DNA from: VXNE01 sp965203615
GTDB lineage: Bacteria > Pseudomonadota > Gammaproteobacteria > Pseudomonadales > Azotimanducaceae
Reading direction: 5' to 3'
DNA: 64,000 bases
Assembly: GCA_965203615.1 (NCBI GenBank)
Contig: OZ241900.1
Location: 2,790,001-2,854,000, forward strand
Program-made: the position numbers and the translations under genes
Notes under the pieces: model-generated
What the model saw: the letters and a program-made list of their open reading frames with translations, nothing else
The model's database searches: none
What the model was told of the DNA's origin: nothing
Shown here: positions 52,441-60,861 of the stretch, piece after piece
Position numbering within the stretch: the first letter of the stretch is position 1
Layout: each line of letters starts with the position of its first letter

Positions 52441-52776
52441 ATGCCAACTCCGCACTATCCGCCGGCCGCAGCCCTACGCGCCCTTCGGGAACTTGGCGCC
52501 GACATTCGCGATGCCCGTCTCCGGCGTCGCCTCCCCATGGAAATCCTCGCCTCGCGGGCATTTACGTCGCGAGCAACACTGCAGCGCATAGAAAGGGGCG
52601 ACCCACGCGTCAGCGTTGGCATCTACGCGTCAGTGTTGCAATCACTTGGGCTGCTCGAAGGGTTGCGCCGAACCGCCCACGTCAGTCGCGACGAGGTTGG
52701 TCAAGCGCTCGCTGCGGCTGATCTCCCGACACGTGCCCGGCTGCGGTCCTCCCTGCCGAGACGTCGCGATGAATGA
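52441..52776 (+). CDS. HipB-like Xre-family antitoxin (second hipBA pair)
   Basis: A 111-residue protein with an Xre fold at about 14-75 (LRELGADIRDARLRRRLPME, TSRATLQRIERGDPRVSVGI, LQSLGLLEGL). The Arg-rich tail ends RRRDE. It overlaps the kinase gene by 8 bases, the same overlap as in the first pair. A perfect inverted repeat lies upstream. Confidence 0.85.
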   Translation: MPTPHYPPAAALRALRELGADIRDARLRRRLPMEILASRAFTSRATLQRIERGDPRVSVGIYASVLQSLGLLEGLRRTAHVSRDEVGQALAAADLPTRARLRSSLPRRRDE

Positions 52777-54016
52777 CATCGAGGTACACGTCGATTTGAA
52801 CGGGCGGACGGAACGGGTCGGTCTGTTGCGGCGCCATGCGCGCCGACGGTTGAACGCGGTCACCTTCGAGTATGACGACGTATGGCTCGAGAACGACAGC
52901 CGTTTCGCCCTGGAACCGGCCCTGCAGCTCACCCAAGGGCCATTTTCGCCATCTCCGAACCAACGGCTGTTCGGATCCATTGGCGACTCCGCGCCGGACA
53001 CTTGGGGGCGGCGGCTGATGCAACGGGCGGAACGCATTCGCGCTGAGAGAGAACGGCGGACTGTTCGTACGCTTGGAGAGGTTGACTACCTGCTTGGCGT
53101 TGCTGACGCAACCCGTCTTGGTGCGTTGCGTTTTCGTCCGGTCGGCGAAACGGTTTTCCAGGCGCCAGCGGAGGCCGGCGTACCTGCGCTGATCGATGTG
53201 CCCCGCTTGCTGCGCATCACCGAGCGGATCATGCGTCAAGAAGAAACGGATGAAGATTTGCGTTTGATATTCGCGCCTGGGTCATCGCTTGGAGGGGCTC
53301 GGCCGAAAGCCTCCGTCATCGAGAAACAGGGTCATCTTTTGATCGCCAAGTTTCCGAGGGAGAACGATGAGTACGATCTCGAGTCTTGGGAAGAAGTCGC
53401 TCTTCGCTTGGCCGAGAAAGCCGGAATTGCAACGCCTCAGCATGGACTCGTCACCGTGTTGGGCAAGGAAGTTCTTCTGTTGCGGCGTTTTGATCGCGTC
53501 GGCGCAGTCCGTATTCCCTTCCTGTCCGCGTTGGCGATGACTGGCGCTGCCGACGGAGAGCGCGGCAGCTACCCGGAACTCGTGGACGCCCTGGCCCGCC
53601 ATGGGTCGGAACCAAAAGCAGATGCTGTCGAATTGTTTCGTCGCATGGCGTTCAACGTGCTGGTCTCAAACGTCGATGACCACCTTCGCAACCACGGTTT
53701 CCTGATGCAGGGTCCCAACGGTTGGTCGCTATCGCCAGCCTACGATCTGAACCCAACGCCAACTGATCTCAAGGCCAGGATCCTCTCGACCAACATCGAC
53801 CTCGATGAAGGTACTTGCTCCATTGACTTGGTCGAGAGCGTGGCCACCTACTTTGGGATGAACCTGGCGCGGGCGCGGGAAGTCGTGCGTGAGGTCGGGG
53901 ATGCGACGAGACAATGGCGCGCTGTCGCTGGCGAGGTTGGAGTCCGCCGACCGCAGATCGAACGCATGGCAAGCGCATTCGAGCACGACGATCTCGCGAT
54001 GGCGCTTGGGCGATGA
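52769..54016 (+). CDS. HipA-like Ser/Thr kinase toxin (second pair)
   Basis: A 415-residue HipA-family protein. HipA_N motifs include LFGSIGDSAPDTWGRRLM. The kinase core has IFAPGSSLGGARPKASV, HLLIAKFPRENDEYD with the nucleotide-binding Lys, NVLVSNVDDHLRNHGFLM with the catalytic Asp, and LSPAYDLNPTPT with the metal Asp. It is only distantly related to the HipA at 49976. ATG 52769 is within the antitoxin end. The stop is 3 bases from the convergent nuclease gene. Confidence 0.88.
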   Translation: MNDIEVHVDLNGRTERVGLLRRHARRRLNAVTFEYDDVWLENDSRFALEPALQLTQGPFSPSPNQRLFGSIGDSAPDTWGRRLMQRAERIRAERERRTVRTLGEVDYLLGVADATRLGALRFRPVGETVFQAPAEAGVPALIDVPRLLRITERIMRQEETDEDLRLIFAPGSSLGGARPKASVIEKQGHLLIAKFPRENDEYDLESWEEVALRLAEKAGIATPQHGLVTVLGKEVLLLRRFDRVGAVRIPFLSALAMTGAADGERGSYPELVDALARHGSEPKADAVELFRRMAFNVLVSNVDDHLRNHGFLMQGPNGWSLSPAYDLNPTPTDLKARILSTNIDLDEGTCSIDLVESVATYFGMNLARAREVVREVGDATRQWRAVAGEVGVRRPQIERMASAFEHDDLAMALGR

Positions 54017-54019
54017 ATC

Positions 54020-55132
54020 CTAGAATTCGACGATCAAGTCCCGCCCGAATGTCAGTCCACCGACCTCGCTAGCGGCTCGAATAAGGGCCATCTTGCTACG
54101 GTTGTTGAGATGGGTGCCCACTATCCAGCCTCCAGGTAGTTCCTCGTGATGACTCTTTTGAAGGTCAGGTCTCCCTGGATAGAGATCCTTCAACCTCTGC
54201 GCAATGTAACGGCGCTTCCGCCCCTGGAATGCCCGATGGCGGGAACACCGTTCAAGGAAGGTTGGATCGTCTTGTGCGAGTTCGCGCAACACAATGACCA
54301 TAGCCTCCTTGGCGTTGGTGTAGGGAATTGATGTGCCGCGAAGAGTGATGGTCCCGCGAGCATGTCCCTTGGGAGTTTGCTCTGTAGGTTTTGGGGCCTG
54401 ATCAAGGGAACTTTGTATTGTCGGGGACATTGTGACTTTAGTTTGGGCGGGGCCAAGCTTGCCAAGGAACTCGGCGACATCGTCGTCAGATGGCCGTATA
54501 CCTGCCTTGGACTCGGCCGCCTCAGCAAGAAGGCGCGTGAGCTCGTCATTCCCTTCCTCAACCAGTTCCCGCCATGCATCGGGAATCGAGCGGCGTGCGT
54601 CCAATCGGCGACTTCGGTCTTCATGATCCTGTTTGGCGGTGACGAGGAATGCACCGGACTCGACCCTTTCGTGCGCGAGGTACCGCCGAAGAACCTTTAT
54701 CGACTCATCGTGGGAGCGCTCTAGCAAGTCGAGCTTGAAGACCCGCCGTTCCTCGTAGGTCCCCTCGGCGCCAGGAAGATAGAAACTCCAAGTTTCGCCG
54801 TCTGTAATGACCATAAATTGAACGCCTGAGTGGAAGGCGTATTGGAATGCCTGCTCGAAGGTCTCTTCGCGGATTTTTTGGGGTTGCTTTACTTCGATGA
54901 AGCATCTTGGCTTCGAAGGTGGATCGCAGAGGGCGAAATCGACTCTACCTTTCGTTTTCCCCAGTTGCTGGCCGATCGAGAACTCGGGCCACACAACTGC
55001 CGTATCGTGGACGTCCCAACCCAGCACTCTCAGGAGGCGAAGGACCACACCCTGCGAGATGGATTGTTCATTCGGAAAGCGGCTCTGTTTGAGCTTCTGG
55101 GTGATGTCTTTCAGCGTTTCCTTGATCTGCAT
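54020..55132 (-). CDS. HsdR_N-like PD-(D/E)XK nuclease-fold protein with extra C-terminal domain
   Basis: A 370-residue protein. Residues about 10-150 resemble the type I restriction HsdR N-terminal nuclease: VLRLLRVLGWDVHD, KGRVDFALCD with the Asp, CFIEVKQPQKI as the E-x-K, then QAFQYAFHSGVQFMVITDG. The last 110 residues (GTITLRGTSIPYTNAKEAM; LPGGWIVGTHLNNRSKMALI; FGRDLIVEF) form a separate domain I do not recognise, seen in other solitary defence-type proteins as far as I recall. No methylase, specificity or helicase genes are here. The start at ATG 55132 has AGGG upstream; GTG 55144 is possible. Confidence 0.75.
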   Translation of the reverse strand: MQIKETLKDITQKLKQSRFPNEQSISQGVVLRLLRVLGWDVHDTAVVWPEFSIGQQLGKTKGRVDFALCDPPSKPRCFIEVKQPQKIREETFEQAFQYAFHSGVQFMVITDGETWSFYLPGAEGTYEERRVFKLDLLERSHDESIKVLRRYLAHERVESGAFLVTAKQDHEDRSRRLDARRSIPDAWRELVEEGNDELTRLLAEAAESKAGIRPSDDDVAEFLGKLGPAQTKVTMSPTIQSSLDQAPKPTEQTPKGHARGTITLRGTSIPYTNAKEAMVIVLRELAQDDPTFLERCSRHRAFQGRKRRYIAQRLKDLYPGRPDLQKSHHEELPGGWIVGTHLNNRSKMALIRAASEVGGLTFGRDLIVEF

Positions 55133-55212
55133 CGTACCCTGCACCTTCCGACAAGCATTAGATCACACAGTGGGCTGTCATCGCTGGAATACTCCCTTGG
55201 TGCCCCTCTTTG

Positions 55213-57495
55213 TCAGCCGATTTTAGTCGAGGTTTCTCCTTTGGCGGCCAACGCGGCCAGCACCTTCGGCGGCGACATGGGCAGCTCCCCAAGCCGCAAT
55301 CCGGTCGCGTCGTGGATGGCGTTGGCCACCGCGGCCATGGGCGGCACGATGGGCACTTCGCCGGCGCCTCGAACGCCGTGCGGGTGCGCGTCGTTCGGCA
55401 CCTCGATGACGATGGTGTCGATCATGGGCAGGTCCGAGGCGACGGGAATGCGATAGTCGAGGAAGCCGGGGTTTTCGAGGTGACCATCCTCGTCGTAGAT
55501 GTACTCCTCGTTCAACGCCCAGCCGATGCCCTGCGCGACCCCGCCCTGCATCTGGCCTTCCACGTAGTCGGGGTGTATCGCCCGCCCGGCGTCCTGCACC
55601 GCCGTGTAGCGCGTGACGTCCACGCGGCCGGTCTCTTCATCGACTTCCACGTCGCAGATGTGGGTCGCGAAGGCGGGCCCGGGACCCTGTGCGTTGACCG
55701 ACGTCTGCACCGCGATGGGACCGCCGGTGAGCGCGGCTTTCGATGCCAGTTCGGCGAGCGAAAGCGGTTCGAACTCGCCCGCGTTGGAGCCGGCGGGATG
55801 CGCGTGGCCGTCTTTCCAGTCCACCGCGTCCACGTCGATGTCCCAGAGCATGGCGGCCCGTTGCCGCAGTTGCTCGACCATGGTTTCGGCGGCCTGCCAG
55901 ACCGCTGCGCCGGCCGCGAAGGTGACGCGGCTGCCGCCGGTGCTGGCGCTGTAGCCGATGGTGTTGGTGTCGCCGACCTGGGCGCTGATGTTGCGGTAAT
56001 GGATGCCCAGGATCTCCGCCACGATGTTCACCATCGAGGCGCGGGAGCCGCCGATGTCCGGGTGGCCGGTCGTGATGGCGACGGTGCCGTCTTCGTTGAC
56101 GTTGATCTGCGCGCTCGACTCACCGCCCGCGTTCATCCAGCCGCCGCAGGCGATGCCGCGTCCGGTGAGCCGGCCTTTCGGGGCCGAGTAGTGCGGATGG
56201 CCCTGGGCGGCGCGTAGCGTTTCCTCGCAGCCGATGCGGCGGAAGGTCGGTCCGTATGCCGCCCGCGTGCCTTCCCGGGCGGCGTTCATGAGTCGAAACT
56301 CGATGGGGTCGATGCCGAGTTCGGCGGCCAGTTCGTCGATGACGGACTCGACGCCAAACGCCGCGATAGGCGAACCCGGCGCGCGATAGGCGTTGCACTT
56401 CGGCCGGTTCGCGACGATGTCGTAACCGGTCACCCTGACGTTGTCGATGGCGTACGCCGAGAAGGCGCAGTTCGACGCCCCGCGTATCGGCGAGCTTGGG
56501 AAAGCGCCCGCCTGGAAGTGGAACGTCGCCTGGGCGGCGGTGATCCGGCCATCTCGGCGCGCGCCGATCTTGACCGTGTTCGACGATCCGGCAGTCGGTC
56601 CCGTGGCGCGAAACACCTCGTCGCGCGTCATCACCATCTTCACCGGCGCGCCGGCCTTGCGCGAGAGGGTGTAGGCGAGGGGTTCCAGGTAGATGATGGT
56701 CTTGCCGCCGAAACCGCCGCCGATCTCGGCGGGGATGGCGCGAATGTCGGACAGTTTCGCGCCGGTCATCTTGGCCGTCACGTTGCGCACCATGAACTGG
56801 CCCTGGCTCGAACTCCAGATGGTGGCCTGACCGCTGGGAGATACGTCGACCAGGCAGGCGTGGGGTTCGATGTAGCCCTGGTGGACGGGCTTGGTCCTGA
56901 ATTGCCGCTCGACGACGATGTCCGCTTCCCCGAAGCCTGCATCCACGTCCCCGAGGGTCAACCCGGATCGACTTGAGATGTTGGAGGGGCTGGACGGCTG
57001 CGGATCGACGCCCTGGGTGTACATGAACTCGTGCAGGATCGGTGCGTCCGGTTGCATGGCTTCCTCGACGTCGATCACCCAGGGCAGCACCTCGTACTCG
57101 ACGTCGATGAGGTCTAGCGCGGCCTCCGCGGTGCGGGCCGATATCGCCGCCACCGCCGCCACGGCGTGGCCTGCATAGAGCGCCTTGTCGCGCGCCATGA
57201 CGTTACGGCTGACATAGCGCAGGTCCTGGGGACCGGCGGGTGCCGGGGTCTCCACCGGGAAGTGAACCAGGTCGTCGCCGCACATGACGGCCCTGACACC
57301 TTCCGCCTTCGCGGCCCGCTCGAGGTTGATCGACTTGATGCGGGCGTGCGGGTGGGGACTTCTGAGAACCTTTCCCCAGAGCATGTGCGGCTGCGCGAAA
57401 TCCGCGCCGAAGTTCGCGCGTCCCGTTACCTTGTCTTCGCCATCGGGTCGGATCGTCCGTTTGCCGATCCACTTGTTGTCGGTTTCGTTCGCCAC
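55213..57495 (-). CDS. Xanthine dehydrogenase/CO dehydrogenase-family molybdopterin subunit
   Basis: A 760-residue large subunit of a molybdenum hydroxylase. The first domain (GRANFGADFAQPHMLWGKVL) precedes the molybdopterin part: EIGGGFGGKTIIYLEPLAY, NAYRAPGSPIAAFGVES, GWMNAGGESSAQINVNEDG and, near the end, HGVRGAGEVPIVPPMAAV with the catalytic Glu. Such enzymes hydroxylate heterocycles, aldehydes or thioesters. The FAD and [2Fe-2S] subunits and maturation genes are absent nearby, so partners must lie elsewhere. The start is GTG 57495 after GAGGGGG. Confidence 0.9.
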   Translation of the reverse strand: MANETDNKWIGKRTIRPDGEDKVTGRANFGADFAQPHMLWGKVLRSPHPHARIKSINLERAAKAEGVRAVMCGDDLVHFPVETPAPAGPQDLRYVSRNVMARDKALYAGHAVAAVAAISARTAEAALDLIDVEYEVLPWVIDVEEAMQPDAPILHEFMYTQGVDPQPSSPSNISSRSGLTLGDVDAGFGEADIVVERQFRTKPVHQGYIEPHACLVDVSPSGQATIWSSSQGQFMVRNVTAKMTGAKLSDIRAIPAEIGGGFGGKTIIYLEPLAYTLSRKAGAPVKMVMTRDEVFRATGPTAGSSNTVKIGARRDGRITAAQATFHFQAGAFPSSPIRGASNCAFSAYAIDNVRVTGYDIVANRPKCNAYRAPGSPIAAFGVESVIDELAAELGIDPIEFRLMNAAREGTRAAYGPTFRRIGCEETLRAAQGHPHYSAPKGRLTGRGIACGGWMNAGGESSAQINVNEDGTVAITTGHPDIGGSRASMVNIVAEILGIHYRNISAQVGDTNTIGYSASTGGSRVTFAAGAAVWQAAETMVEQLRQRAAMLWDIDVDAVDWKDGHAHPAGSNAGEFEPLSLAELASKAALTGGPIAVQTSVNAQGPGPAFATHICDVEVDEETGRVDVTRYTAVQDAGRAIHPDYVEGQMQGGVAQGIGWALNEEYIYDEDGHLENPGFLDYRIPVASDLPMIDTIVIEVPNDAHPHGVRGAGEVPIVPPMAAVANAIHDATGLRLGELPMSPPKVLAALAAKGETSTKIG

Positions 57496-57545
57496 GATTC
57501 CCCCTCTTGTTTCGGGCTGTTTTCCGGAAGAGTCAGCGCTCTAGT

Positions 57546-57690
57546 TTACGGCACTGCCGGGATCGCCGCCGTCCAGCAGGTGACGCTGTGACGCTGCAGG
57601 AACAGCGCCGTCGCCGCCATCAGGTAGTCCCGGTTCACCGTCTTCCGAAAGCCGTGGCCTTCGTCGCGTGACCGCCAACGGTCACGCGCG
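57546..57690 (-). pseudogene. Decayed 3' end of a second S9 peptidase gene
   Basis: On the minus strand this encodes RDEGHGFRKTVNRDYLMAAT followed by ALFLQRHS. It matches the C-terminal catalytic-His block of the intact peptidase at 58415-60391 (RDEGHGFRKKVNRDYLTAAT). The DNA similarity covers roughly 100 bases and is imperfect, so this is not a fresh duplication. The rest of the gene is gone; the vapBC module occupies the upstream side. Confidence 0.65.
57665..57688. terminator. Strong hairpin 3' of the vapC gene
   Basis: CGCGTGACCG (57665-57674) and CGGTCACGCG (57679-57688) pair perfectly around CCAA. It lies 12 bases after the vapC stop on the minus strand. There is no T-run. It sits where the S9 remnant stops matching the intact copy. 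Confidence 0.45.
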
Positions 57691-57699
57691 TGTATTCGC

Positions 57700-58092
57700 T
57701 CAGAGAACCACTTCCGGGAAATAGGTCGAAAAAAAACCGCGGTCGCGTGTAAGGAAGGCATCGGCGGCGATCATCGCATGTGCGCCGATAAGGAAGTCCG
57801 AGATTATCCGTTTTCGCGGTCCGCCTGCCTCGCGGTAACGCTTCCACCGCAGCCCGGCTTCGTGTGCGATAGACGCGTCGATCCGCGATCCGGTCACATT
57901 GATCGCCCGCAACGTCTCGTCCAACGCATCCCGATCACGAAAAAACGCCGCGAGCTCCGCATAGACGATGTCGCAGACGATGATTGCCCCATCGTCATAC
58001 GCCGCCCGAAGCCGTTGCTTGGACCGCTCGCCATGCCGGTCGTCAGGCAGGAACACATCCAGCAGAACGCTGGTGTCGACCGCCGTTATCAC
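57700..58092 (-). CDS. vapC: PIN-domain toxin, VapC type
   Basis: A 130-residue PIN ribonuclease. The acidic quartet is visible: ITAVDTSVLLDVF with Asp6, IVYAELAAFF with the Glu, ISDFLIGAHA with the third Asp, and LTRDRGFFSTYF with the last. VapC toxins cleave tRNA or rRNA. Its ATG overlaps the antitoxin stop by 4 bases (58089-58092). Confidence 0.88.
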   Translation of the reverse strand: MITAVDTSVLLDVFLPDDRHGERSKQRLRAAYDDGAIIVCDIVYAELAAFFRDRDALDETLRAINVTGSRIDASIAHEAGLRWKRYREAGGPRKRIISDFLIGAHAMIAADAFLTRDRGFFSTYFPEVVL

Positions 58093-58304
58093 CGGCCACG
58101 AATCTCCTCGAGGTGATCGTCGGTGCTACCGCCGCGGCCAAGTATCGCGTAGATACCTTCGACGGGGTGTTCCGCTGCGGATCGCTTGCGAATCAGCAGA
58201 CCGTTCCGAGTGGGCGTCAACTCCACTTCGACATTGTGGTTCATGCCGAACTGATCTCTGAGTTTCTTCGGAATGGTGATTTGCCCGCGTTCGGAGATTC
58301 GCAT
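58089..58304 (-). CDS. vapB: AbrB-type antitoxin of the vapC pair
   Basis: A 71-residue protein beginning MRISERGQITIPKKLRDQFG, the AbrB/MazE-like DNA-binding hairpin, with VEVELTPTRNGLLIRKR next and an acidic tail (TDDHLEEIRGR) for toxin binding. The preferred start is ATG 58304; the frame runs to 58340 through the operator. A perfect inverted repeat lies just upstream. Confidence 0.86.
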   Translation of the reverse strand: MRISERGQITIPKKLRDQFGMNHNVEVELTPTRNGLLIRKRSAAEHPVEGIYAILGRGGSTDDHLEEIRGR

Positions 58305-58310
58305 GAAAAT

Positions 58311-58345
58311 AAAGTATGAAAACAGAGTGCAGAAAATCATACTTT
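58311..58345. promoter_or_regulatory. Perfect inverted-repeat operator of vapBC
   Basis: AAAGTATGA (58311-58319) and TCATACTTT (58337-58345) are exact reverse complements with a 17-base spacer. They begin 7 bases upstream of the antitoxin ATG in an A+T-rich island. This layout is typical of a site bound by the antitoxin-toxin complex. Confidence 0.6.
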
Positions 58346-58414
58346 CTTCGGCGGATATTTTGCAACAGAACTCTATTCCACCGGCGCGCCTCGGTAAACG
58401 CCGCCTCCAGATGG

Positions 58415-60391
58415 TTACTCGGTCACGCCGTTCAACAGGTGACGCTCAAGGAACAACATGGTGGCGGCCGTCAAGTAGTCCCGGTTCACTTTCTTCCTAA
58501 AGCCGTGCCCCTCGTCGCGCGCGAGCACGTACCACACGGGTATTTCGCGCTCGCGCAGGGCTGCGACGATCTGTTGGCTCTCGCTTGCCGGAACCCTTGG
58601 GTCGTTCAACCCTTGCGCGATCAACATCGGTCTGCCGATCTTCTCGACCTGATTCAGTGGTGAGATGCGCTCCAGGAACGTGCGCATGTCGGGATCGCGC
58701 TCGTCGCCGTATTCGACGCGGCGCAGGTCGCGCCGATAGCCTTGGGTGTTCTTGAGGAAAGTGACGAAGTTGCTGATGCCGACACGCTCGACGCCCGCCG
58801 TCAGGCGATCCCCGAAATGCACCAGCGAGGCGAGCACCATGTAGCCGCCGTAGGATCCGCCGGAGACGACGACGCGTTTGGCGTCGAGGTCGTCCCGCGT
58901 GGCGATCCAGTCGAGCAGGGCTCCGATGTCCTTCACGCTGTCCTCTCGCAGGTAGCCGTTGTCGAGTTTCAGGTACGCCTTGCCGTAGCCCGAGGAACCG
59001 CGCACGTTCGGCGCGACGACCGCGATACCCAGTTCGTTGACGAGGAACTGCGTCGTGTAGGAAAACCGGGGCCGGTACTGCCCTTCGGGACCACCGTGGA
59101 TCTCTATCAGCACGGGATGTGGACCATCGCCGGCCGGCAGGTAGACGAACGCCGGGATCTCGCGCTCGTCGAAGGTCGGATAGTGAACCAGTTCCGGCTC
59201 CGCCATGGATTCCTCGCGCAACCCGCCGGATTCGCTTCGCGTCCAGCGGGTCAACGCGTTGTCGCCGAAGTCGAGGCTGTAGACATCCGTGGGTGCCGTG
59301 GCCCGGTTCACCGCAAAGCCGAGTTGGCTGCCGTCAGCCGAGAATCTCAGGGAAAAGTAAATGCCGTCCGGCAACGCGGGCAGGGGAACCGGTGCGAGGT
59401 CGGGCAACGCAATAACGCGCAGGCGGCTGATGCCGTCCTCGTTGACGGTGAAAGCGAGACGGTCGCCGCTGATCACGAACTGTTCGATGCCCCACCGCGC
59501 ATCCTCGGCGATGACGTCGATCGCCCCATCGGAACGCCGCATCCTGCGTAGCGCAACGGCCTCGGCGTGCATGTCCGTGGCGAAGAACACGTAGTCGCCG
59601 GTGTCGTCGTACCGGGCGTTGGCGATCGCCGCTGGCGGCGCGTCCGACAGGAGCCGGGTGGTCGCGCCGCTCTGCAGTTCCACCTCGTACAGGTAGGACT
59701 CGTTGATGGAGACGTATCGGATCGCGAGCAGGCGTTTTCCGTCCGGTGACCAGTCGGTTGCGTGCCAACCGGAACCCCCGGCCGCAAGGGCGACCGTCGT
59801 ATTGCCGGCGAGATCCTGGAGGTGGATGTCCCAGTCCGCGCCGTTGCGTTCGGTCGTCGTGTAAGAAAATCGCTGCCCGTCCTTCGACCAGACGACGTTG
59901 GAGTACCGGGACTTGCCGTCCGTCAACAGTGCCGAGTCCCCGGTGGCGAGGTCAAACCGGAACAGTTGATAGAACTCGGAGCCGCCCGTGTCCCTGGCAT
60001 AGATGAAGCTGTCGGGGTCTGGTGTCGGGCTGACCTGCGCGGCGCCCACGGGCTCTTCGAAGAACGTGATCTGGCGACGGGCGCCCAGTGGCGTTTCGAC
60101 CCGGTGGAGCTGGCTCGTGTTGCCGAATCTCGTGCCGATGAGAATGCCGTCGCCGAGCCAGCCGCGAAAGGTCGCCTGGCGGGTGTTCTGGTAGGGATGC
60201 AGTCTCGCGAGAAGCGCGTCGGAAACCGGTGGCACTCCTTCGATTTCCAGTTGGCCCTGCACGATGCGGTTCGGTTGTTGCCCGGCGGCGCTGGCGCAGA
60301 CCAATGCTGTGCAGATGGTCAGTGCACAGGCCCTAGCCCGCGCGATCCAGCACCCGAATCGAGAAAGGGAACGAGTGTTCCTCGTCGGCAT
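58415..60391 (-). CDS. S9 family (prolyl oligopeptidase-like) peptidase, exported
   Basis: A 658-residue serine peptidase. The signal sequence (ARACALTICTALVCASAAGQ, about 18-37) implies export to the periplasm. A seven-bladed propeller region (about 60-400, with repeated DG-x-YS/W-S motifs) precedes the alpha/beta hydrolase domain: GGSYGGYMVLAS with the nucleophile Ser, NDPRVPASES with the Asp, and RDEGHGFRKKVN with the His. It probably trims peptides. Its ATG lies 59 bases inside the folA 3' end. A decayed second copy of its last 35 codons is at 57546-57690. Confidence 0.9.
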   Translation of the reverse strand: MPTRNTRSLSRFGCWIARARACALTICTALVCASAAGQQPNRIVQGQLEIEGVPPVSDALLARLHPYQNTRQATFRGWLGDGILIGTRFGNTSQLHRVETPLGARRQITFFEEPVGAAQVSPTPDPDSFIYARDTGGSEFYQLFRFDLATGDSALLTDGKSRYSNVVWSKDGQRFSYTTTERNGADWDIHLQDLAGNTTVALAAGGSGWHATDWSPDGKRLLAIRYVSINESYLYEVELQSGATTRLLSDAPPAAIANARYDDTGDYVFFATDMHAEAVALRRMRRSDGAIDVIAEDARWGIEQFVISGDRLAFTVNEDGISRLRVIALPDLAPVPLPALPDGIYFSLRFSADGSQLGFAVNRATAPTDVYSLDFGDNALTRWTRSESGGLREESMAEPELVHYPTFDEREIPAFVYLPAGDGPHPVLIEIHGGPEGQYRPRFSYTTQFLVNELGIAVVAPNVRGSSGYGKAYLKLDNGYLREDSVKDIGALLDWIATRDDLDAKRVVVSGGSYGGYMVLASLVHFGDRLTAGVERVGISNFVTFLKNTQGYRRDLRRVEYGDERDPDMRTFLERISPLNQVEKIGRPMLIAQGLNDPRVPASESQQIVAALREREIPVWYVLARDEGHGFRKKVNRDYLTAATMLFLERHLLNGVTE

Positions 60392-60845
60392 CGAAGTCTT
60401 CCTTTGCGATTAACGTGAATTCTGAGGCGTCGTAGGGAGGAAAGAAGGTATCGCCCTCGATGTCCGCGTCGATCAGCGTCTCGTAGAGCCGGTCCGCGCG
60501 GGGCAACGCCAGGGCATAGATATCCGCGCCGCCGGTGACGAAACACTCCTCGACGCCGTCGATCAGGCATTGGCTCTCGGCCATCTCCAGTGCGGCGTCG
60601 AGATCCGGAACTGTGCGTACAGAGTCGTGCGTGAATCCAGATCGTGTGAGGACGATATTGGTGCGGCCCGGAAGGGGATGGCCGACGGACTCGAACGTGC
60701 GGCGACCCATGATGACCGGTTTCCCCATGGTGATGGTCCGAAAGAATGCGGTGTCCCTGGGCAATCGCCAGGGCAACCGGTTATTCCGCCCGATCACCCG
60801 GTTGCGGGACATGGCCCAGATCAGGGAGACCTTCATGGCGGGCAC
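60333..60845 (-). CDS. folA: Dihydrofolate reductase
   Basis: A 170-residue DHFR: SLIWAMSRNRVIGRNNRLPW, then RLPRDTAFF with the catalytic Asp, GRRTFESVG, LPGRTNIVLTR, and VTGGADIYALAL for NADPH. It regenerates tetrahydrofolate consumed by ThyA, whose gene is 1.7 kb away. It follows lgt by 16 bases on the same strand and overlaps the S9 peptidase start. ATG 60836 (MKVSLIW) is an alternative start. Confidence 0.94.
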   Translation of the reverse strand: MPAMKVSLIWAMSRNRVIGRNNRLPWRLPRDTAFFRTITMGKPVIMGRRTFESVGHPLPGRTNIVLTRSGFTHDSVRTVPDLDAALEMAESQCLIDGVEECFVTGGADIYALALPRADRLYETLIDADIEGDTFFPPYDASEFTLIAKEDFDADEEHSFPFSIRVLDRAG

Positions 60846-60861
60846 GTGACCGTCGCTGGCG

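Noticed and set aside
57546..58440. Simple attachment-site direct repeat around vapBC
   Set aside because: The two copies of the peptidase 3' end differ too much for a fresh integration duplication, and no integrase gene is present. A decayed paralogue is the simpler reading.
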